Positions 1 to 5,258 of a DNA stretch of 10,477 nucleotides are shown one piece after another; position 1 is the stretch's first letter, and every line of letters starts with the position of its first letter. Below the pieces are notes generated by a model. It made no database searches and was not told the origin of the DNA. It saw only the letters and a program-made list of their open reading frames with translations. The stretch spans positions 1 to 10,477 of the forward strand of contig CAKROE010000081.1 of assembly GCA_934371915.1 (NCBI GenBank), in the 5' to 3' direction. Made by a program: the position numbers and the translations under genes. Source of the stretch: an uncultured Blautia sp. (GTDB lineage Bacteria; Bacillota; Clostridia; Lachnospirales; Lachnospiraceae).

Positions 1-57
1 AAGAAACCATCAGCATTGGTTGGTTGATCAGTTGACCTAAAAAATTTTAATGTGTCC

Positions 58-89
58 TTGACATGGGGTCCAGTTTATTGTAAACTGGA
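58..89 (+). promoter_or_regulatory. Promoter-like site overlapping a palindrome
   Basis: A perfect -35 hexamer TTGACA (58-63) is followed after 17 nt by TAAACT (81-86), a 4/6 match to the -10 consensus. A 9-bp inverted repeat, TCCAGTTTA (69-77) and TAAACTGGA (81-89) with a 3-nt centre, covers the spacer and the -10, as a repressor operator would. No convincing gene follows for about 300 nt; the next CDS has its own better promoter at 331-359. It may drive a short RNA, be the remains of a lost gene's control region, or be chance. The dyad centre lies too far downstream of the -35 for the usual MerR arrangement. Confidence 0.4.
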
Positions 90-229
90 TGGTTTGGGGA
101 AGAGTAAGTGCAAAGTGAGTCAAAAACTGATCTGGGATTGGATGGTTTGGGGAAGAGTAAGTACAAAGTGAGCCAAAAACTGATCTGGGATTGGATGGTT
201 CAGGGATAGACAAGTGTAAAGCAAGTCAA
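86..229. repeat. 53-bp direct tandem repeat, about 2.7 copies
   Basis: Copy 1 (86-138) and copy 2 (139-191) differ at only two positions. Copy 3 (192-229) is partial and clearly diverged. The unit begins TGGATGGTTTGGGGAAGAG. A period of 53 is not a multiple of three, so this is not an in-frame protein repeat. Copies 1 and 2 each contain the same short frame from their ATG (MVWGRVSAK-stop and MVWGRVSTK-stop), without a good ribosome binding site. The rest of 1-323 shows no supportable gene. Confidence 0.85.
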
Positions 230-264
230 TGTTACACCGATAGTTGACCAGAACAGGTTGATGA

Positions 265-284
265 ATTGCAGAAAGTGCTGCAAT
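265..284. repeat. Inverted repeat, possible operator
   Basis: ATTGCAG (265-271) and CTGCAAT (278-284) are perfect complements around a 6-nt centre. The site ends about 46 nt upstream of the -35 of the FUSC-like gene. No T-tract follows, so it is not an intrinsic terminator. Binding by a regulator is inference only. Confidence 0.35.
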
Positions 285-330
285 GGAATAGAAAAATAGA
301 AAGATAGTAAGCAAAATCCAGCGTTGACTC

Positions 331-359
331 TTGACCTTCCGGCGGATTTGCGGTATAGT
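331..359 (+). promoter_or_regulatory. Sigma-A-type promoter of the FUSC-like gene
   Basis: TTGACC (331-336), a 17-nt spacer and TATAGT (354-359) match the vegetative consensus 5/6 and 5/6. A second TTGACT lies 7 nt further upstream (324-329). Transcription would start near 366, leaving a leader of about 27 nt with AGGAG (380-384). This promoter excludes a translation start at the in-frame TTG at 324, which is inside the promoter. Confidence 0.75.
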
Positions 360-392
360 TCTCTACACTTTGCAAAAAAAGGAGCGAGACTT

Positions 393-1451
393 ATGACTTT
401 TTATCAGGAACTTCAGCTGAGTTCGGTGGGTTCGAAACAACTGATCAAAAATACCACAGACCCGAAAGAAAAACGCCGCCATATTCTGATTTACAACTTC
501 AAGGTATACCTTGTCATGGCATTCTGTGTGGCGGTGGTGACATTGTATACAAATCTGACCGGAAGTGACAACAGCGTCGTGGGAGTAACGGTACTGCTTG
601 CAGTACTTGTGCTTCGGCAGGCGGATTTCGGAATTAAAACGACACATGGAATATTCAGCATCATGGGGATTTTTGCGATTCTTATGATTGCACCGCGATT
701 TGCCAACACGCTCAATCCAATCGGGGCATTTGCAGTAAATGCAGCAGCCATCCTTCTTCTGATGATCTTAGGATGTCACAATGTGATTATGTATAATCAT
801 TCGACGTTTGTGCTGGGATATCTTTTGCTGCTGGGATATGACGTGACCGGTGCGGAATACATAAAGAGAGTCGAAGGACTTGCAGTCGGAATGGTTCTCT
901 GCATGATTATCTTCTACAAAAATCAGAAAAACCGTCCGTACAGAAGAAGTTTTCTGGATCTGTTCCGTGAATTTGACCTTCATTCTGCAAGGGGCAGATG
1001 GTATCTGAAACTGACACTGATTGTTTCCAGTGCAATGCTGATCGTATCTCTTCTGGGCTTGCCGAGAGCGATGTGGGCAGGAATTGCCTGCATGTCCGTA
1101 TGTCTTCCTTTTACAGATGACTGCGTTGCCAGATCAGGAAACAGATGGCAGTATAATATTGTCGGATGTGTATTGTTTATCGCACTATACCTGATTTTAC
1201 CGGAATCTATGTATCCGTATATCGGAATGATCGGAGGAATCGGTGTCGGCTATTCGGCAGGTTACGCATGGCAGACCGCGTTTAATACATTCGGAGCTCT
1301 TTCGATCGCAGCAGGGCTGTTTGGGATGCCGATGGCAGTAGCACTTCGAGTCGGACTGAATGTGTTCGGCGCACTTTACACAGTAATCTGTAACAAAGTG
1401 ATCGACAGACTTGCGGTTGCTTCTGCGATCCAAAAAGGTGCGGTAAGTTGA
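393..1451 (+). CDS. FUSC-like integral membrane protein
   Basis: A 352-aa polytopic membrane protein. I chose ATG 393 because AGGAG (380-384) lies 8 nt upstream and the promoter at 331-359 rules out the in-frame TTG at 324. After a charged N-terminus (about 1-33) there are two clusters of hydrophobic segments, about 35-175 and 205-335, split by a basic, aromatic linker (about 176-203, KNQKNRPYRR onward). This two-lobed layout and a segment near 224-243 (PRAMWAGIACMSVCLPF) resemble the FUSC / aromatic-acid-exporter-like group, whose members are presumed or shown to export organic anions in other bacteria. It is much shorter than Gram-negative AaeB (about 650 aa) and has no large soluble domain. 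The substrate cannot be read from the sequence. It appears monocistronic; I see no clear terminator after it. Another small multi-pass membrane family remains possible. Confidence 0.65.
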   Translation: MTFYQELQLSSVGSKQLIKNTTDPKEKRRHILIYNFKVYLVMAFCVAVVTLYTNLTGSDNSVVGVTVLLAVLVLRQADFGIKTTHGIFSIMGIFAILMIAPRFANTLNPIGAFAVNAAAILLLMILGCHNVIMYNHSTFVLGYLLLLGYDVTGAEYIKRVEGLAVGMVLCMIIFYKNQKNRPYRRSFLDLFREFDLHSARGRWYLKLTLIVSSAMLIVSLLGLPRAMWAGIACMSVCLPFTDDCVARSGNRWQYNIVGCVLFIALYLILPESMYPYIGMIGGIGVGYSAGYAWQTAFNTFGALSIAAGLFGMPMAVALRVGLNVFGALYTVICNKVIDRLAVASAIQKGAVS

Positions 1452-1545
1452 CTGAAATAAGGTCTACATGACGGAAAATTATAGGGCAAAGTTTTGGCGA
1501 AGAAAATTAACGTCTGTAAGAAAGAATAACGAAAAAAATCTGTCG

Positions 1546-1574
1546 TTGAAAGCATATACGTTATGTGAGATAAT
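1546..1574 (+). promoter_or_regulatory. Extended -10 promoter of the amidase gene
   Basis: TTGAAA (1546-1551), a 17-nt spacer and GATAAT (1569-1574) preceded by TGA (1566-1568, the extended -10 TGn). Transcription would start near 1581, giving a leader of about 95 nt. A perfect TATAAT also occurs at 1623-1628 but has no -35 at proper spacing, so I treat it as secondary. Confidence 0.65.
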
Positions 1575-1587
1575 TAAAGGAAAGCAG

Positions 1588-1620
1588 GGAGAGCTGTTCA
1601 CAAGTTATGGACAGCTCTTC
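1588..1620 (+). promoter_or_regulatory. Leader hairpin upstream of the amidase
   Basis: Strand 1588-1600 pairs with 1608-1620 (core GAGCTGT/ACAGCTC, extended by further pairs and two G-T wobbles) around a 7-nt loop. It begins only about 8 nt after the predicted transcription start and has no T-tract. It therefore looks more like a 5' mRNA stabilising stem or a protein-binding site than a terminator. The rest of the 1452-1675 gap is AT-rich with nothing else recognisable. Confidence 0.5.
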
Positions 1621-1675
1621 AGTATAATATGAAAGTACAAGATTAAAATACAACATAAACAGGAAGGATCCTCAT

Positions 1676-2695
1676 ATGAAAAGAATAAAATGTCATCTCA
1701 GCCTGCTTCTGTTTCTTCTGATGCTGTGCACCAGTATAAACGGGACAGACTCGAATTTCTTGCCCATCGATTTAGCTGTAACAAAAACTGCACAGGCAGC
1801 CTCAATTTCTTCCGGTATGACATCAAATCAGTTTACCGGCTGGAAAGGCAGGGGACTCAGGAGAAAATACTATAAAAATGGAAAACTTCAGACAGGCTTT
1901 CGTAAAATAGGCAATGACTATTATCTTTTTGATTCGAAAGGACGGATAAAGACCGGATGGCAGTATGCCGGAAATCATTACCGCCTTTTTCACAAAAAGA
2001 CCGGTAAGATGGTCAGGAGCCGTACCTATCAGGGGCGCAAAATTGACAAAAACGGTGTATGGACGCCGATAGTTGTACTGGATGCGGGTCATTCAGGAAA
2101 TGTAGCACGTGGCTATGAACCGCTGGGACCGGGATCTTCTGAACAGAAAGCAAAAGACAATTCCGGTACGGATGGAGTGGCAACGGGTGTGCCCGAATAT
2201 GTACTTACTTTAAATATGGCGAAGAAACTGCAGACTACTCTCAAAAAACAGGGCTGCAAAGTAATTCTGACACGCAAAAACAATCGAACTGCATTAAGCT
2301 GCGCGCAGAGAGCACGTATTGCAAATAAGGCAAAAGCTGATGCGTATCTGCGTATTCATGCAAATGGTGTGGATTCTTCCAGCGTGACAGGCGCTATGAC
2401 GATCTGCGTAACCAGAGGAAACCGCTTTGTTTCTTCGAGTATGTATAAGAAATCTTATAATCTTTCAAAGGCTGTCCTGAATGCGTATGTAAAAGCGACC
2501 GGATGCCGCAAAGAGTATATCTGGGAGACAGATACGATGAGCGGAAACAACTGGAGCAAGGTGCCGACAACTCTGATCGAGCTCGGCTATATGTCCAACC
2601 CGGCAGAAGACCGTCTTATGCAGAACTCTTCCTACCAGAAAAAGATGGTAAAAGGGATGGCAAACGGAATCAGAGCGTATTTACTGGGACACTGA
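1676..2695 (+). CDS. Secreted N-acetylmuramoyl-L-alanine amidase (Amidase_3) with cell-wall-binding repeats
   Basis: A 339-aa exported peptidoglycan hydrolase, predicted to cut the amide bond between N-acetylmuramic acid and L-alanine of the stem peptide. ATG 1676 has AGGAAGG (1661-1667) 8 nt upstream. The N-terminus (MKRIK, hydrophobic 8-19) is a signal peptide; the likeliest cleavage site is after AQA (39-41), rather distal from the hydrophobic core. A Cys at 18 is not in a good lipobox. Residues about 52-125 carry two or three degenerate choline-binding-like repeats (GW at 55-56 and 94-95, YYKNGK, YYLFDSKG). The catalytic domain spans about 131-338. Zinc ligands expected for this family are all visible: His139 (VLDAGHSG), Glu174 (GVPEYVLT) and His228 (LRIHANG), with catalytic Glu302 (LIELGYMSNP). 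All key residues are present, so it is probably active. The repeats lie N-terminal to the enzyme. A role in cell separation or wall turnover is inference. Confidence 0.92.
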   Translation: MKRIKCHLSLLLFLLMLCTSINGTDSNFLPIDLAVTKTAQAASISSGMTSNQFTGWKGRGLRRKYYKNGKLQTGFRKIGNDYYLFDSKGRIKTGWQYAGNHYRLFHKKTGKMVRSRTYQGRKIDKNGVWTPIVVLDAGHSGNVARGYEPLGPGSSEQKAKDNSGTDGVATGVPEYVLTLNMAKKLQTTLKKQGCKVILTRKNNRTALSCAQRARIANKAKADAYLRIHANGVDSSSVTGAMTICVTRGNRFVSSSMYKKSYNLSKAVLNAYVKATGCRKEYIWETDTMSGNNWSKVPTTLIELGYMSNPAEDRLMQNSSYQKKMVKGMANGIRAYLLGH

Positions 2696-2760
2696 TGAAT
2701 CAGAATACATATAAAAATGAACAGGCAGGATGGGAATATCTGCCGTTACTGCACTTTTTC

Positions 2761-2789
2761 TTGACAGAAACATTTTAACTTGCTAAAAT
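2761..2789 (+). promoter_or_regulatory. Strong extended promoter of the rmlD-symporter unit
   Basis: A perfect TTGACA (2761-2766), a 17-nt spacer and TAAAAT (2784-2789, 5/6) with TGC immediately before it (2781-2783). Expected transcription start is near 2796. It is the strongest promoter in the window by consensus and must be read through the hairpin at 2812-2841 to reach the gene. Confidence 0.75.
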
Positions 2790-2811
2790 TTTAAAAGATA
2801 TAAAGATTAAA

Positions 2812-2846
2812 GGGCGTTGATTTTGATCTAAATCAACGCTCCTTTT
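2812..2846 (+). terminator. Terminator-like hairpin in the leader of the rmlD-like gene
   Basis: GCGTTGATTT (2814-2823) pairs perfectly with AAATCAACGC (2830-2839) around a 6-nt loop. A G-T and a G-C pair extend the base, and CTCC-TTTT follows, with T's at 2843-2846. It lies between the promoter at 2761-2789 and the Shine-Dalgarno sequence at 2852-2858. It could be a weak terminator for the upstream amidase transcript, an attenuator, or a stabilising 5' stem. The short T-tract argues for partial termination at most. Confidence 0.55.
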
Positions 2847-2866
2847 GTGTTAGGGAGGTAAAAGAG

Positions 2867-3718
2867 ATGTTAAAAGTATGGATTGCAGGTGCCGGCGGAC
2901 AGATCGGACGGGCGCTGAATGATGTACTGGATCCGATGCAGTTTGAGGCACTGAATACGGATGTCGATGAATTGGACATTACGGACACAGATGAAGTCAT
3001 CAATTTCGGTACTGTCAATAGACCGGATGTGATCATCAACTGCACAGGTATCACAGATACGGAAGAGTGTGAGAAAAATCCGGAACATGCATACCGTGTC
3101 AATGCACTTGGTGCAAGAAACTTAAGTATCGTTGCACGTAAATGTGGATCAAAGATTGTTCAGCTTTCTACAGATGACGTATTTGACGGACAGAGTAAGA
3201 AACCGTATACAGAGTTTGATGATACAAATCCGCTGACCGTATATGGCAGATCTAAAAGAGCCGGCGAAAATTATGTAAAAGAGTTTACACACAAGCACTT
3301 TGTCATCCGCAGTAACTGGGTATACGGACACGGCGGACGCAATTTTGTAAACCGTGTACTGGAAGCGGCAGAGTCCGGAAGAGCACTTTCTGTGGCATCA
3401 GACCAGTTTGGTTCTCCAACCAGTGCCAAAGATCTTGCAAGAATGATTCTGTATCTGATCAGCACAAATGAATATGGAACATATCACGTAACCTGCAGCG
3501 GTATCTGTAACCGTTATGAGTTTGCACAGGAGATATTAAGACTTACCGGCAAAACAATCGAACTGAAATCTGTTCCTACCGAGCAGTCAGACCTTTCATC
3601 TGTCAGACCACCATATGCAGTTCTGGACAATTTTATCCTTCGTATTATTGAAATGTATGATATGCCGGAATGGAAAGAGTCCCTGAAAGAATACATGGAT
3701 GAGAGAACGGAGGACTAA
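2867..3718 (+). CDS. RmlD-type dTDP-4-dehydrorhamnose reductase-like protein (extended SDR)
   Basis: A 283-aa cytoplasmic NAD(P)-binding reductase of the RmlD/RfbD group. Characterised members reduce dTDP-4-keto-rhamnose to dTDP-L-rhamnose. ATG 2867 has AGGGAGG (2852-2858) 8 nt upstream. The Rossmann glycine motif GAGGQIG is at 8-14. The catalytic triad of the family is visible as Ser101-Thr102 (QLSTDDVFDG) with Tyr126 and Lys130 (VYGRSK). The substrate-domain motif DQFGSPTS is at 179-186. Length is typical of the family (about 280-300 aa). No other rml genes (A, B, C) are in the window, and the next gene is a transporter, so the rhamnose role is uncertain. An RmlD paralogue acting on another nucleotide sugar is possible. 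Fold confidence is high and exact substrate confidence is moderate. Confidence 0.85.
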   Translation: MLKVWIAGAGGQIGRALNDVLDPMQFEALNTDVDELDITDTDEVINFGTVNRPDVIINCTGITDTEECEKNPEHAYRVNALGARNLSIVARKCGSKIVQLSTDDVFDGQSKKPYTEFDDTNPLTVYGRSKRAGENYVKEFTHKHFVIRSNWVYGHGGRNFVNRVLEAAESGRALSVASDQFGSPTSAKDLARMILYLISTNEYGTYHVTCSGICNRYEFAQEILRLTGKTIELKSVPTEQSDLSSVRPPYAVLDNFILRIIEMYDMPEWKESLKEYMDERTED

Positions 3719-3719
3719 A

Positions 3720-5018
3720 ATGAAAGAAAAAAACACAAAAGCAAAAGCTCCGAACAAAAAAGCGATAGGGCTGACGACCAAGATCTTTATCGCGCTGATC
3801 GCGGGTGCGATTCTTGGTATCGTGCTCTGCTATCTGGTTCCGGACAGCAGTTTCAAAAAAGATGTAATTATTGAAGGTGTTCTCTATGTCATCGGACAGG
3901 GATTTATCCGCCTGATGAAGATGCTGGTTGTACCGCTGGTATTCTGTTCTCTGGTCTGCGGAAGTATGGCAATCGGAGATACAAAGAAACTCGGTACGGT
4001 GGGTGTGAGAACTCTGGCATTTTATCTTGCAACTACAGCACTGGCAGTTTGCGTTGCACTTGGCGTCGGTAATCTGATCAACCCTGGTGTCGGCCTTGAT
4101 ATGAGCGCAATTCAGTCTTCGGCAGCTTCTGTAGAAACCATGGAAGCAACATCCCTTACCGATACGATCCTGAATATCATTCCGGACAACCCGATCAATT
4201 CGCTGGCAAGCGGAAGCATGCTTCAGGTTATCGTATTTGCACTGATCGTCGGTGTGATCCTTGCAAAAATGGGCGAGCGTGCAGAGACAGTTGCAAACTT
4301 CTTCAGCCAGTTTAATGATATCATGATGGAAATGACCATGATGATCATGAGCCTTGCTCCAATCGGTGTATTCTGTCTGATCAGCCGTACGTTTGCGAAT
4401 ATCGGTTTCAGTGCATTTATCCCGCTGGCGAAGTATATGATCGGTGTACTGCTGGCGCTGGCTATTCAGTGCTTCGGCGTATATCAGATCCTGCTCAAGA
4501 TTTTTACAGGTCTGAATCCGATTCGTTTCATCAAGAAATTTTTCCCGGTTATGGCATTCGCATTTTCTACTGCAACGTCTAATGCGACCATTCCGATGTC
4601 TATTGATACGCTGTCCAAAAAAATCGGCGTATCCAAGAAGATTTCGTCCTTTACTATTCCGCTGGGTGCGACTATCAACATGGATGGTACTTCCATCATG
4701 CAGGGTGTGGCCGTAGTTTTTGCAGCTCAGGCATTCGGTATTCATTTAAGTCCGATGGATTATGTGACAGTTATCGGAACTGCAACACTTGCTTCTGTAG
4801 GTACGGCAGGTGTTCCGAGTGTTGGTCTTGTAACCCTGACTATGGTATTTAACTCCGTAGGTCTTCCGGTTGAGGCGATCGGTCTCATCATGGGTATTGA
4901 CCGTATCCTGGATATGACCAGAACAGCAGTCAACATTACAGGTGATGCTGTCTGCACAACTATCGTTGCACATCAGAATGGTGCGCTGGACAAAAAAGTA
5001 TTCAACGAAACAGCATAA
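3720..5018 (+). CDS. Dicarboxylate/amino acid:cation symporter (DAACS, GltP/DctA family)
   Basis: A 432-aa multi-pass transporter predicted to take up an anionic amino acid or C4-dicarboxylate driven by Na+ or H+. I chose ATG 3720: CGGAGG (3708-3713) is 6 nt upstream and the previous stop codon ends 1 nt before the start. An in-frame ATG at 3699 would add 7 charged residues and has no comparable ribosome site. Family landmarks: LVVPLVF near 69-75; the serine/threonine-rich hairpin 1 (STATSNATIP, 283-292); NMDGT (320-324) in TM7; hairpin 2 with GVPSVG (364-369); and in TM8 D398, R401, N405 and D409 (DMTRTAVNITGD). The TM8 arginine in GltPh-type proteins binds the substrate side-chain carboxylate, which favours glutamate, aspartate or dicarboxylates over neutral substrates. 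It is probably translationally coupled to the rmlD-like gene. A strong terminator follows. Confidence 0.92.
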   Translation: MKEKNTKAKAPNKKAIGLTTKIFIALIAGAILGIVLCYLVPDSSFKKDVIIEGVLYVIGQGFIRLMKMLVVPLVFCSLVCGSMAIGDTKKLGTVGVRTLAFYLATTALAVCVALGVGNLINPGVGLDMSAIQSSAASVETMEATSLTDTILNIIPDNPINSLASGSMLQVIVFALIVGVILAKMGERAETVANFFSQFNDIMMEMTMMIMSLAPIGVFCLISRTFANIGFSAFIPLAKYMIGVLLALAIQCFGVYQILLKIFTGLNPIRFIKKFFPVMAFAFSTATSNATIPMSIDTLSKKIGVSKKISSFTIPLGATINMDGTSIMQGVAVVFAAQAFGIHLSPMDYVTVIGTATLASVGTAGVPSVGLVTLTMVFNSVGLPVEAIGLIMGIDRILDMTRTAVNITGDAVCTTIVAHQNGALDKKVFNETA

Positions 5019-5039
5019 TCTTTTTACATTGATTTCAGC

Positions 5040-5077
5040 AAAAACGGCTGTACACAGGAAGTGTGCGGCCGTTTTTT
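5040..5077 (+). terminator. Strong intrinsic terminator after the symporter
   Basis: A long stem of 5040-5055 with 5061-5076 (AAAACGGC...GCCGTTTT at the base, with two T-G wobbles further in), a 5-nt loop, and a run of six T's (5072-5077). It sits 22 nt after the symporter stop. A-runs on the left arm give some capacity in the other direction, but no minus-strand gene converges here. Confidence 0.92.
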
Positions 5078-5131
5078 GCGCCATATGTAATAAACAGACT
5101 GATATGGTGAATCACGCAAACATAAAACAGG

Positions 5132-5161
5132 TTGCATTTGTCACAGGGCTTCGGCTATAAT
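5132..5161 (+). promoter_or_regulatory. Probable promoter of the ABC-F/PsiE-like unit
   Basis: A perfect -10 TATAAT (5156-5161) stands 18 nt after a weak -35, TTGCAT (5132-5137). It lies just downstream of the terminator at 5040-5077 and upstream of the ABC-F gene. Expected start is near 5168, leaving a leader of about 70 nt that contains a 5-bp stem (GCCGG 5170-5174 with CCGGC 5193-5197) and a possible upstream ORF. Confidence 0.6.
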
Positions 5162-5189
5162 ACGAGAGAGCCGGATTACTGAGGAATAA

Positions 5190-5258
5190 ATGCCGGCAGG
5201 AATCCACACATATCACTTTAACGAAAGCGAGAATAAATATGAGTATATTGAATGTTGA
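5190..5258 (+). CDS. Possible 22-codon upstream ORF overlapping the ABC-F start
   Basis: ATG 5190 opens a frame of 22 codons (MPAGIHTYHFNESENKYEYI, then Glu, Cys) ending at TGA 5256-5258. It runs 20 nt into the ABC-F gene in a different frame. GAGG (5181-5184) lies 5 nt before its ATG, whereas the ABC-F ATG has only a poor GCGAG (5227-5231). This layout would suit translational coupling or ribosome-mediated control of the ABC-F gene. The peptide has no recognised domain. Chance occurrence is quite possible at this length. Confidence 0.35.
   Translation: MPAGIHTYHFNESENKYEYIEC

Noticed and set aside
120..314. 64-aa minus-strand frame across the tandem repeats
   Set aside because: It starts with TTG and no ribosome site, and reads through repeats whose period is not a multiple of three.
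324..392. N-terminal extension of the FUSC-like protein from TTG 324
   Set aside because: The TTG lies in the promoter (-35 at 331-336, -10 at 354-359), so it would not be transcribed; ATG 393 has a good AGGAG site.
2724..2759. Terminator of the amidase gene (GGCAGG/TCTGCC stem then T5)
   Set aside because: The stem is only six pairs including a wobble, and the T-run is about 10 nt away and merges with the next promoter; too weak to call.
2503..2778. 91-aa plus-strand frame overlapping the amidase 3' end
   Set aside because: It is out of frame with a clearly conserved catalytic domain and its product has no recognisable features.
3699..3719. Symporter start at ATG 3699
   Set aside because: It overlaps the previous gene and lacks a ribosome site at proper distance; ATG 3720 has CGGAGG 6 nt upstream.
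3645..4745. 366-aa minus-strand open frame opposite the symporter
   Set aside because: It is Cys/His/Arg/Gln-rich low-complexity sequence, the usual antisense shadow of a hydrophobic membrane gene with strong codon bias; no ribosome site or family resemblance.
4746..5084. 112-aa minus-strand frame crossing the symporter end and terminator
   Set aside because: Same antisense shadow, and it runs through the strong terminator at 5040-5077.
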